Shown: positions 36,556-44,858 of the stretch, piece by piece | How the letters are laid out: each line of letters starts with the position of its first letter | How positions within the stretch are numbered: the stretch's first letter is position 1 | NCBI RefSeq assembly: GCF_012927345.1 | Contig: NZ_JABBGJ010000009.1 | Location: 62,001 to 126,000 of the forward strand | Direction: 5' to 3' | Length of the DNA stretch: 64,000 bases | DNA from: Paraburkholderia polaris | Lineage (GTDB): Bacteria > Pseudomonadota > Gammaproteobacteria > Burkholderiales > Burkholderiaceae | Notes under the pieces: model-generated | Seen by the model: only the letters and a program-made list of their open reading frames with translations | Database searches by the model: none | What the model was told of the DNA's origin: nothing | Made by a program: the position numbers and the translations under genes

Positions 36556-37185
36556 ATGCTTACACAACGCTTTGTGCGCACGGCGCGTGCCGCCGCGCGT
36601 GTCACCGTGATTGCTTGCGCACTCGGCGGCGCGCTGCTGGTGGCGGGCTGCGGCAAACAGCCGCCGGCGTTCCAGAACCTCGATATCACCGGCAACACGC
36701 AATTCGGGAGCGACTTCTCGCTGCCCGACACGTCCGGCAAGGTCCGCACGATGGCGGATTACAAGGGCAAGGTGGTGGTGCTGTTCTTCGGCTACACGCA
36801 CTGCCCGGACGTCTGCCCGACCACGATGGCTGAGCTTTCGCAAGCGCTTCAACAACTCGGTCCGGAAGACGCGAAACGCGTGCAGGTGTTGTTCGTCACC
36901 GTCGACCCTGACCGCGACACGCCGACTCTGCTCGCGCAATACGTGCCGGCGTTCAACCCGACGTTCGTCGGCTTGCGTCCGGCAGACCAGGCGCAACTCA
37001 CCAAGATCACGAAAGACTTCCGTGTGTACTACGCGAAGGTGCCTGGCAAGACGCCCGATAGCTACACGATGGACCACACGGCGGCGAGCTATGTCTTCGA
37101 CCCGGACGGCAAACTGCGTCTGTTCGCGCGCGACGGCCAGGGCGCCACGCCGTGGGTGCACGATATCAAGCTGCTGCTCGATTGA
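36556..37185 (+). CDS. Sco1/SenC family copper chaperone, lipoprotein
   Basis: 209 residues with a lipobox ending VAGC and a thioredoxin-like domain carrying the copper-binding CPDVC and the distal His in MDHTAAS. Loads CuA of subunit II. Starts 6 nt after ctaB and closes the cta cluster. Confidence 0.94.
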   Translation: MLTQRFVRTARAAARVTVIACALGGALLVAGCGKQPPAFQNLDITGNTQFGSDFSLPDTSGKVRTMADYKGKVVVLFFGYTHCPDVCPTTMAELSQALQQLGPEDAKRVQVLFVTVDPDRDTPTLLAQYVPAFNPTFVGLRPADQAQLTKITKDFRVYYAKVPGKTPDSYTMDHTAASYVFDPDGKLRLFARDGQGATPWVHDIKLLLD

Positions 37186-37198
37186 TGCATTGATGTAG

Positions 37199-37235
37199 AC
37201 GGGCGCGTGCTTCTGCCGCGCGCCCGTATTCAATT
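37199..37235 (+). terminator. terminator after the cta cluster
   Basis: 9-bp GC stem (37199-37207 with 37219-37227) and 11-nt loop followed by ATTCAATTT. Confidence 0.75.
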
Positions 37236-37251
37236 TCCTTCGCTGTATTCC

Positions 37252-37542
37252 TCAAGCCGGCATCGGCAAATTCATTCCCGGCGCGAGCCGCGTCGCCTTG
37301 AACTCCGTCACCTCGTAACGCGCGAGCTTCTGTTCGGAGAACGGATCGCTGGCGAGAATTTCATCCAGCTTATCGCGCTCGATGCGCACCGCCAGAATGA
37401 TGCCGCCGTCACGCGGCACCTTTGGCCCGGCGGCCACGAATACCCCTGCGTCGAACTGCTTTGTCAGAAACGCGCGATGCGCTTCGAGTGCGTCGTCGAT
37501 GCGTTCGAGCGATGCGGTGTAGATGAGATTGATGACGTACAT
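37252..37542 (-). CDS. YciI family protein
   Basis: 96-residue ferredoxin-like alpha/beta protein of the YciI/YCII family with AHRAFLTKQFDAG, AAGP and the SDPF-type motif. Possible enzymatic role; no defined substrate. Confidence 0.88.
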   Translation of the reverse strand: MYVINLIYTASLERIDDALEAHRAFLTKQFDAGVFVAAGPKVPRDGGIILAVRIERDKLDEILASDPFSEQKLARYEVTEFKATRLAPGMNLPMPA

Positions 37543-37822
37543 GAGCGTTCTCGTAAGCGAATGAATGGGGCCGCCCTGGGTTCGCGGCCTTGACCTTCGA
37601 TTATCTGTCAGCGGCTGCTTCGTTGCGCACGCTCAACGTCGGCTCGTCTCTGTCCTGCCGCCGTCGCTTCCTTACAGGTTGCCTCAAGTCGAGCGGCTGC
37701 CATGCCGATATACCTGTGGCAATCGTTTGCGCGTCAGGTCGTCAGCGCGTTCGCACAGCGCGAGCGCGCTGTCGGCGCCGGCCCGCAAACAGAACACGAA
37801 TCACACGAGAGAGACCACAACA

Positions 37823-39400
37823 ATGAGCAGGATGAGTTTGAATCGCAAACTATGGCTGTCGCTCGCGCTCGTCTGGCTGGGGTTGCTCGGCGTCGGGCTG
37901 TGGAGCGCGGTCGAAACGCGCAGCACGATGCTGGCGGAGCGCAAGGCGGGCATGGTGAACCTCGTCGACGCGGCGCAGGGCATCGTGAACGGTTACTACG
38001 CGCTCTCGCAGAGCGGCAAGATGAGTGAGGTCGACGCACAGCGTGAAGCGCTCGCACGCTTGGCGACGATGCGCTACGGCGAATCCGGTTATCTGTTCGT
38101 GATGGACTCGAAGCCGGTCGTGCTGATGCACCCGACATTGCCGCAAATGAACGGCAAATCCGTCGGCGATTTCAAGGACCCGGACGGCAAGCTGCTATAC
38201 GTGACGATCGTTGACGCCGCCAAATCAAGCGGCCGCGGCTTCGCGCAATATCGCGGACGCTTGCCGCACAGCGAAACCGCGGTGCCGAAAATCAGCTACG
38301 TGGTGCGTTTTGCGCCGTGGGACTGGAACATCACAAGCGGCGTGTTCATCAAGGACATCGACACGGTCTACTACGAAACGCTGCTCGGCCACTTGCTCGT
38401 CGTGCTGGTGATCGGCGCGATCATTTCGCTGGCGATGGTGCTGATCATCCGCAACGTGCGCGCGAGTCTCGGCGGCGAGCCGGACCAGGCGGCGCAGCTT
38501 GCCGCGAGTATCGCCAGGGGCGATCTCACTCGGGTCGTCGACGTTCGTCCGCAAGACAAGACCAGCATGATGGCGGCCATGCACGACATGCAGAACCGTT
38601 TGCAGCGGACCATCGGCGAGATTCGCCACTCGGCGGAATCGATCGCCTCGGCGACCCAGCAGATCGCTGCCGGCAATGGCGATCTGTCGCAGCGCACCGA
38701 GCAGCAGGCGGCCTCGCTTCAGGAGACGGCGGCGAGCATGGAAGAGCTCACCGCGACGGTTAAGCAGAACGCGGACAACGCGCGTCAGGCGAGCGGTCTG
38801 GCGCACAACGCGTCGGAAATCGCGACGCGCGGCAACGACGTGGTGAGCCGTGTGATCGGCACGATGGGCGAGATCAACGACAGCTCGCGGCAAATCGCCG
38901 ACATCATCGGTGTGATCGAAGGCATCGCTTTCCAGACCAATATTCTGGCGCTGAACGCGGCGGTCGAAGCCGCGCGCGCCGGCGAGCAGGGCCGCGGCTT
39001 TGCGGTCGTCGCCGGGGAAGTGCGCAATCTCGCGCAGCGCTCGGGAACGGCGGCCAAGGAGATCAAGCAGTTGATCGGCGCGTCGGTGGAGCGCGTGCAC
39101 AACGGCTCGACGCTGGTTCAACAGGCCGGCACGACGATGGGCGAGATTCTGCAAGCGGTGCAGCGCGTCACCGACATCATGGGCGAGATCGCGGCGGCGT
39201 CAGAAGAACAGAGCAGTGGCATTTCGCAGGTCGGCCGCGCGGTCACACAGATGGACGAAGTGACGCAGCAGAACGCGGCGCTGGTCGAGCAGGCTGCCGC
39301 CGCGGCGGCTTCGTTGCAGGATCAGGCAGGGCGTTTGCGCGACACGGTGAGCGCGTTTCGTGTGAACGGCGCCGACGCCGCGATGGCGGGGCCAAGGTGA
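37823..39400 (+). CDS. methyl-accepting chemotaxis protein
   Basis: 525 residues: TM1 (about 10-30), a single-Cache periplasmic ligand domain (to about 185, with [11 protein letters not shown]), TM2, a HAMP segment and the signalling domain with the hairpin tip [20 protein letters not shown] and [14 protein letters not shown]. Ligand unknown. ATG 37823 follows GAGAGA; longer upstream frames are not supported. No che genes nearby. Confidence 0.93.
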   Translation: MSRMSLNRKLWLSLALVWLGLLGVGLWSAVETRSTMLAERKAGMVNLVDAAQGIVNGYYALSQSGKMSEVDAQREALARLATMRYGESGYLFVMDSKPVVLMHPTLPQMNGKSVGDFKDPDGKLLYVTIVDAAKSSGRGFAQYRGRLPHSETAVPKISYVVRFAPWDWNITSGVFIKDIDTVYYETLLGHLLVVLVIGAIISLAMVLIIRNVRASLGGEPDQAAQLAASIARGDLTRVVDVRPQDKTSMMAAMHDMQNRLQRTIGEIRHSAESIASATQQIAAGNGDLSQRTEQQAASLQETAASMEELTATVKQNADNARQASGLAHNASEIATRGNDVVSRVIGTMGEINDSSRQIADIIGVIEGIAFQTNILALNAAVEAARAGEQGRGFAVVAGEVRNLAQRSGTAAKEIKQLIGASVERVHNGSTLVQQAGTTMGEILQAVQRVTDIMGEIAAASEEQSSGISQVGRAVTQMDEVTQQNAALVEQAAAAAASLQDQAGRLRDTVSAFRVNGADAAMAGPR

Positions 39401-39590
39401 CCGTGTGCTGCGTTTCCTGCACGCGCTCCGGTCCCGCGCCGCTGCAGGGGCATATCCATATGCGATCGCGATATTTCCCATCTCGCCGGGCATATGAGAC
39501 CATTTACGGTCCAGTTGGCGGCGCGTCCACAAGATGCCTGCCGCCGGCTTCCACCCGAATCTGACATCGATCAGAAACAGCGAGAATTAG

Positions 39591-40403
39591 ATGCAGCGTA
39601 GAAACATCCTTAAAGCTCTCTCGGCCGTGATCGCCGGTGCGGCGATCGTCACCAGCTTCGGCGCACACGCCGACGACAAGGTCATCAAGGTCGGCACCAT
39701 CGGCGGCCCGGATGCGCAAATCTGGGAAGTCGTCACGAAGGTGGCGAAGCGCGAAGGCCTGAATGTGAAGGTGGTCGAATTCAACGACTACGTGCAGCCG
39801 AACGCCGCGCTCGACGCAGGCGATCTGGACGCCAACAGCTTCCAGCACCAGCCGTACCTCGACAGCCAGGTCAAGCAACGTGGCTACAAGATTGTCAATG
39901 CAGGCCTGACGTACATTTCGCCGCTCGGCATCTATTCGAAGAAGCTGAAGTCGCTGAAGGATCTGGCGCAAGGCGCGAAGATCGCAGTGCCGAACGATCC
40001 GTCGAACGAGAACCGTGCGCTGCTGCTGTTGCAGGCGCAAGGCGTGATCAAGCTGAAGGCGGGCGCGGGCACGAACGGCAATAACGCTACGCCGCTCGAT
40101 GTCGCCGAGAATCCGAAGAAGATCAAGCTGGTCGAGCTCGACGCCGCGCAACTGCCGCGCTCGCTGTCGGATGTCGATGCTGCCGCGATCAACACGAACT
40201 TCGCGCTGGCCGCCGGTCTGCAACCGACCAAAGACGCAATCGCGCTCGAAGACATCCGCAGCCCGTACGCGAACCTGATCGCCGTGCGCGCACAGGACAA
40301 GGACAAGCCGTGGGTCAAGAAGCTGGTCGCGGCTTACCAGTCGGAAGACGTGCGCCAGTTCATCAAGACGCAGTTCAAGGGTTCGGTGGTGCCGTCGTTC
40401 TAA
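39591..40403 (+). CDS. metQ: MetQ/NlpA family substrate-binding protein
   Basis: 270 residues: signal peptide ending AHA-DDK and the MetQ fold with GGPDAQIWE, VVEFNDYVQPNAALD and FQHQPYLD. It binds D/L-methionine or a similar ligand in the family. No lipobox Cys is present, and neither metN nor metI is adjacent, so it either works with a transporter elsewhere or binds another ligand. Confidence 0.85.
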   Translation: MQRRNILKALSAVIAGAAIVTSFGAHADDKVIKVGTIGGPDAQIWEVVTKVAKREGLNVKVVEFNDYVQPNAALDAGDLDANSFQHQPYLDSQVKQRGYKIVNAGLTYISPLGIYSKKLKSLKDLAQGAKIAVPNDPSNENRALLLLQAQGVIKLKAGAGTNGNNATPLDVAENPKKIKLVELDAAQLPRSLSDVDAAAINTNFALAAGLQPTKDAIALEDIRSPYANLIAVRAQDKDKPWVKKLVAAYQSEDVRQFIKTQFKGSVVPSF

Positions 40404-40458
40404 GCGCTACCGCGTCTAGCCGACCGCATCCGCTCGACGCTGGAGCCGGAAAACGAAA

Positions 40459-40487
40459 ACGCCACGGGAAACCGTGGCGTTTTTTTC
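40459..40487 (+). terminator. terminator after metQ
   Basis: 9-bp stem ACGCCACGG/CCGTGGCGT with GAAA tetraloop and six or more T residues. Confidence 0.94.
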
Positions 40488-40595
40488 GGCCATGCACGCG
40501 GCTCGTTTGCCGCTCGCTCGCCCGTTTTCGCCCGCTTGCGCGCCGGTATCTGCCTAAGTCCGCATGCGCCGATGCAAGCACCTCCAAGCCCGATC

Positions 40596-41522
40596 CTACA
40601 ACTCCAACTCCCATCGCTCGACTATCAGATCCTTGCCGAAGCGCCGCTCCGCCGTCGTGCAGGCGAGCTGGAAGCCGGCGCGCTCGCATAGCCGCCGCGG
40701 CTCCTTGAGCGTGCTGGCCGTGGTCAGAGTGAGCTTGGTGTACCCCGCGCGTCGGGCGAACCGCACGCATTCATTCATCAGCTGCGCGCCGATGCCAAGA
40801 CGCTGCATATCCGGCTCGACCCACAACAGCCGCACGCCTGCCACTGTCGTCGAGACTCCGACGATGCACACCGAGCCGACCACCGTCCCTTCCTGATCGG
40901 CGACCCAGCACATCTCGCGTACCGGATCGCCACGTTGCGAGTAATCGGCGACGACGCGCGAGAGCAAGCCTTCGAACGATTGATCCCAGCCGTATTGCGC
41001 GGCGAACCACTGCGCCTGCCGATGCACGAGCCAGCCGCAGTCGCCGGCGCGCGGTTGCCGAAGGGTCACGAGTTCGTGGTTCGGCTTGCTGTCGAGCAAC
41101 CGCTCGATCACCTTCATCGCGGTGATCAACTGTTCCTGGGAGAGTGTCGTCAGGCCGTTCAGCAGTGCCGATACTTCTTCGATCGCTGCTGTATCGAGCG
41201 GCGCGTAGGCCGCGTGACCGTTGTCGGTGAGTGCAATCAGCGATTGGCGCGCGTCCGAGTCGGACGGGCGTCGCGTAATCAGATTGCGTCGTTCGAAGCT
41301 GGTCAGAAGGCGGCTGAGGTAGCCGCTGTCGAGGCCGAGATTGCGCCCGAGCACCGAGGCCGTCTGCGCGCGTCCGCGGGACAGTTCATGCAGAACGCGC
41401 ACTTCCGTCAGCGAGAAGGCGCTCTTCGCCAGATGCTCATGCAGAGCGCCGATGAGCTGGGTATAGAAGCGGTTGAAATGGCGGACGGCCTGAGCGCGCC
41501 GCAGCGCCTCGGAATCTGTCAA
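40596..41522 (-). CDS. MarR regulator fused to GNAT acetyltransferase
   Basis: 308 residues. The N-terminal half is a MarR winged helix (LTEVRVLHELSRG, LLTSFERRNLITRRPSDSDAR); the C-terminal half is a GNAT domain with the acetyl-CoA loop MQRLGIGAQLMNECV. Such fusions couple ligand or acetylation to DNA binding; targets unknown. Divergent from the GlcNAc regulator, sharing a 374-bp region. Confidence 0.93.
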   Translation of the reverse strand: MTDSEALRRAQAVRHFNRFYTQLIGALHEHLAKSAFSLTEVRVLHELSRGRAQTASVLGRNLGLDSGYLSRLLTSFERRNLITRRPSDSDARQSLIALTDNGHAAYAPLDTAAIEEVSALLNGLTTLSQEQLITAMKVIERLLDSKPNHELVTLRQPRAGDCGWLVHRQAQWFAAQYGWDQSFEGLLSRVVADYSQRGDPVREMCWVADQEGTVVGSVCIVGVSTTVAGVRLLWVEPDMQRLGIGAQLMNECVRFARRAGYTKLTLTTASTLKEPRRLCERAGFQLACTTAERRFGKDLIVERWELEL

Positions 41523-41619
41523 ATGCGGCTCCCCGGGGAATTTTTATGGCTTGCTATCCAGCACTATATTTGAAGGCATCTCATTAAAAAAGACACGCGG
41601 CGAAGGGGACGCATCAAAG

Positions 41620-41651
41620 TGGTATCAAAAAGGTATCGATTTCGGGGTATC
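41620..41651. promoter_or_regulatory. distal GGTATC repeats, candidate NagQ-type sites
   Basis: TGGTATC at 41620, AGGTATC at 41631 (4 bp between) and GGGGTATC ending at 41651. They resemble the TGGTATT-N4-TGGTATT arrangement at the promoter 170 bp away and could allow looping or control of the divergent MarR-GNAT gene. The rest of 41523-41896 shows no gene. Confidence 0.4.
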
Positions 41652-41818
41652 CCGTCAGCCTGATAGAGAACCAATATGGACCACGCGGATGCTGTCCGGC
41701 ATCCCGAATACGGGTAAATCCTGATCCCTGTCGAGCGCTCTCCTAAGCCCCCAAATCGCCTTCTGAAGCTTATCCAGCAAGGCTTTCCGCAGATCCGTAC
41801 CAGCATGGGACCAATCGA

Positions 41819-41846
41819 TTGACTGGTATTATGTTGGTTATATAAT
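41819..41846 (+). promoter_or_regulatory. promoter of the GlcNAc regulon with overlapping operator
   Basis: TTGACT, 16-bp spacer, TATAAT: close to consensus. Within the spacer lie TGGTATT (41824-41830) and TGGTTAT (41835-41841), 4 bp apart, the arrangement reported for the GntR-type NagQ box of Xanthomonas. A regulator bound here would block RNA polymerase. Predicted start near 41853, 44 nt before the gntR gene. Confidence 0.75.
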
Positions 41847-41896
41847 GGGCTCTCATTTTCGTAGACCGCATTCTTCGAGACGACCGCCGGAGCCCC

Positions 41897-42631
41897 ATGG
41901 AAACTCGCTGGTCCGCACTGATGCCTGACGCTCGCAACGTCACGCCGCTCTATCTGCAGCTCGCGCGCAATCTGGCGACGGCGATCCACTGCGGCGTGTG
42001 GTCGGCGGGTGAAGCGCTGCCTTCGGAGCGCACGCTCTCTGATGCGATCGGCGTGTCGCGCATCACCGCGCGCAAGGCGATCGAGCTGCTGGTCGAGCAA
42101 GGCCTGATTAGGCGGGCGCGGGGCGCGGGCAGCTTCATCACGCCGCGCGTCGAAGACCCGCTGTCGCGACTCACCGGTTTCACGAAAAAGATGCAGCAAC
42201 GTGGCTTCCGGCCAGATTCGGTGTGGCTCGAGCGCGATATCCGCGCCGCCAACCGTGATGAGCTGGTGCACCTCGGCTTGTCGCCCGGTGCGGCGGTGGC
42301 GAGTCTGCGGCGGCTGCGGCGGGCGGACGGCATCGTCATGGCGGTCGAGCATTCGGCGCTGCCCGCGGCGATCGTGCCCGATCCGCTGGCCATCGGCGTG
42401 TCGCTATACAGCTATCTCGAACAACGCGGCGCCGCCGTCGTGCGCGCCCTGCAGCACTTTCGCGCGGTCAACGCTTCGAGCGAGATCGCCTCGTTGATGG
42501 ATATCGAACCGCGCTCGGCGCTGCTGGTCATTACCCGTATCGGCTATAGCGCGGACCAGCGAGCGATCGAACTCACCGACACCTATTGCCGCGACGATTA
42601 CTACGATTTTGTCGCTGAATTGCGCACCTGA
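41897..42631 (+). CDS. nagQ: GntR family (HutC/UTRA) regulator of the nag cluster
   Basis: 244 residues: N-terminal winged helix (LPSERTLSDAIGVSRITARKA) and C-terminal UTRA ligand domain (TGFTKKMQQRGFRP onward). First gene of the GlcNAc cluster, so probably an autoregulated repressor released by GlcNAc-6-P or GlcN-6-P. The symbol follows the Xanthomonas-type regulator on the basis of its operator sequence and is tentative. Confidence 0.88.
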   Translation: METRWSALMPDARNVTPLYLQLARNLATAIHCGVWSAGEALPSERTLSDAIGVSRITARKAIELLVEQGLIRRARGAGSFITPRVEDPLSRLTGFTKKMQQRGFRPDSVWLERDIRAANRDELVHLGLSPGAAVASLRRLRRADGIVMAVEHSALPAAIVPDPLAIGVSLYSYLEQRGAAVVRALQHFRAVNASSEIASLMDIEPRSALLVITRIGYSADQRAIELTDTYCRDDYYDFVAELRT

Positions 42632-42716
42632 TAGAGGATGCGCGGCCCGCCGTCGCGTGCGGCACCACCGGGCGCAATTCAGTCACACCCCGCATTACGC
42701 CTCACCAGAGAGAATC

Positions 42717-43820
42717 ATGCTGACCGGAAACATACTCACCACCGATGGGTGGATTCACGGCACGCTGGAATACGAAAACGGCCGCATCACGGCGCTGACC
42801 GGCGAACGCGCCGATCCGTCGAAGAACGACGCGCCGTACATCCTGCCCGGCTTCATCGATTTGCACGTGCATGGCGGCGGCGGTTCCGACGTGATGGAAG
42901 GCGGCGACGCGATCGAAACCATCACCCGCACGCATGCGCGTTACGGTACGACCAGTCTGCTCGCCACCACGATGACCGCGCCGCGCGACGAGCTGATGAG
43001 TGTCGTCGCGGGTCTGGGCAACAACGCGCGCATTCGCACGCCAGGCGGCGCGCGCGTGCTCGGCGTCCATCTGGAAGGTCCGTACATCAACCCCGGCAAG
43101 CTCGGCGCGCAGCCGGACGCCGCCGTGTCGGCGGTGATGGACGAGGTGCTGAAATATCTTTCGATCGCGCCGATTCGCGTGGTCACGCTGGCGCCGGAAA
43201 TCGCCGGCCATATGGAGATCATCTCCGAGATGGCGGCGCGCGGCGTGCGCGTGCAGCTCGGCCATTCGCTCGGCACCTACGACGACGCCGTCGCCGCACT
43301 CAAGCACGGTGCCTGTGGTTTCACGCATCTGTTCAACGCGATGTCGCCGCTGCATCACCGCAATCCCGGCCTTGTCGGCGCCGCGCTCGCGCACGCCGAA
43401 TTCGCCGAAATCATTCCCGACTTGCTGCACGTCCATCCGGGGGCGATCCGCGCGGCGTTGCGCGCGATTCCGCGTCTCTACGTAGTGACGGACAGCACCT
43501 CGGCTACCGGCATGCCGGACGGTGAATACCGCCTCGGCAGCCAGCATGTGACGAAGTGCCTTGGCGGCGTGCGTCTCGCCGACGGCACGCTCGCCGGCAG
43601 CACCCTGACGATGGATCAGGCGCTGCGCAATCTCGTATCGATCGGCTTGCCGATCGCCGATGTTTCAAACCGTTTGTCGCGCTACGCCGCCGACTACCTC
43701 GGCATCGAAGACCGCGGCCGTATTGCGCGCGGTGCGTGGGCCGATGTGGTCGTGTTCGATCGTGAACTGGCGTTGACCGCGACATACGTCGAAGGAGAAG
43801 CAATTGTCGAATATGCTTAA
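42717..43820 (+). CDS. nagA: N-acetylglucosamine-6-phosphate deacetylase
   Basis: 367 residues, amidohydrolase fold: metal site DLHVHGGGG, GVHLEGPYIN, HLFNAMSPLHHRNPG and catalytic VTDSTSATGMPDG. Produces glucosamine-6-phosphate. ATG 42717 follows AGAGAGAA; the frame extends upstream into the regulator's 3' end but without support. Overlaps the next gene by 17 bp. Confidence 0.95.
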   Translation: MLTGNILTTDGWIHGTLEYENGRITALTGERADPSKNDAPYILPGFIDLHVHGGGGSDVMEGGDAIETITRTHARYGTTSLLATTMTAPRDELMSVVAGLGNNARIRTPGGARVLGVHLEGPYINPGKLGAQPDAAVSAVMDEVLKYLSIAPIRVVTLAPEIAGHMEIISEMAARGVRVQLGHSLGTYDDAVAALKHGACGFTHLFNAMSPLHHRNPGLVGAALAHAEFAEIIPDLLHVHPGAIRAALRAIPRLYVVTDSTSATGMPDGEYRLGSQHVTKCLGGVRLADGTLAGSTLTMDQALRNLVSIGLPIADVSNRLSRYAADYLGIEDRGRIARGAWADVVVFDRELALTATYVEGEAIVEYA

Positions 43821-44820
43821 AGAGGCGCTGGCGTCCGCTGAAACGGTCGCCGCGCAACTCGCGGAACCCTCGCGCGTCGAGGCGCTGGCGGCGAAGCTCG
43901 CCCAGCAACCGCGCCATGTCGCGCTGACGGTCGCACGCGGCAGCTCGGACCACGCAGCGAGTTACTTCGCAAGCCTGACGATGAGCCGCCTCGGTGTGCC
44001 GGTTGCCTCGCTGCCGATGTCGGTCGCGACGCTCCAGCAAGCGCCGCTGCAGGTGCGCGATCAGCTCGCGCTGGCGTTCTCGCAATCGGGCAAGAGCCCG
44101 GATCTGGTCGGCACGATGGAAGCGTTGCGCAAGGCCGGCGCGTTGACAGTGGCCGCAGTGAATGCGCCGAGCTCGCCGCTGGCCGACGCTTGCGAATTTC
44201 ACCTGCCGCTCATGGCCGGTCCGGAACTGAGCGTCGCCGCGACCAAGAGCTATATCGCCATGCTGTCGATCTCCGCGCAACTGGTCGCTCACTGGCAGAA
44301 GGACGACGCCCTGCTCGGCGCGTTGAACACGCTGCCCGATGCGCTGCAAGCCGCGGGCAAGCTGGATTGGTCGAAAGCGGTGGATGAACTGCGTGGCATC
44401 GAACGCATGATCGTGATCGGCCGCGGTCTGGGCCTCGCGATCGCGCAGGAAGCCGCGCTGAAACTGAAGGAAACCTCCGGCATTCAGGCCGAAGCGTTTT
44501 CGAGCGCGGAAGTGCGGCACGGTCCGATGGAGCTGATCGACCGCGACTACCCGCTGCTGGTCTTCGCACCGCGCGGTCCCGAGCAAGCCGGCTTGCTGCA
44601 ACTCGCGCGCGACATGCAGGCGCGCGGCGCCCGCGTGCTGCTCGCCGCGCCGGCCGACGTGCCGGAAGCGACGCTGCCGCTCGCCACTACCGCTCATGCG
44701 GCGCTCGATCCGATCGCCGCGATCCTGTCCTTTTACGTGATGGCCGCCGGCCTTGCCGCCGCGCGCGGGCGCAATCCTGACGCGCCGCGCCATCTCAACA
44801 AAGTCACCGAAACTCACTGA
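43804..44820 (+). CDS. SIS-domain glucosamine-6-phosphate deaminase (NagB-II type)
   Basis: 338 residues with two SIS domains (ARGSSDHAASYFA, FSQSGKSPD; EAFSSAEVRHGPMELI), resembling GlmS isomerase half. In clusters lacking classical nagB, this NagB-II protein deaminates/isomerises GlcN-6-P to fructose-6-P. TTG 43804 is best spaced from AAGGAG at 43792; ATG 43813 is the alternative. Translationally coupled to nagA. Confidence 0.9.
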   Translation: MSNMLKEALASAETVAAQLAEPSRVEALAAKLAQQPRHVALTVARGSSDHAASYFASLTMSRLGVPVASLPMSVATLQQAPLQVRDQLALAFSQSGKSPDLVGTMEALRKAGALTVAAVNAPSSPLADACEFHLPLMAGPELSVAATKSYIAMLSISAQLVAHWQKDDALLGALNTLPDALQAAGKLDWSKAVDELRGIERMIVIGRGLGLAIAQEAALKLKETSGIQAEAFSSAEVRHGPMELIDRDYPLLVFAPRGPEQAGLLQLARDMQARGARVLLAAPADVPEATLPLATTAHAALDPIAAILSFYVMAAGLAAARGRNPDAPRHLNKVTETH

Positions 44821-44858
44821 CGAGAAATCAGATGCGACGTGTCGAGGAGTCCCGCTTG

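Noticed and set aside
39450..39463. GCATAT-CC-ATATGC palindrome between the chemoreceptor and metQ
   Set aside because: Symmetric but isolated, no known operator matched and no promoter elements at a sensible distance.
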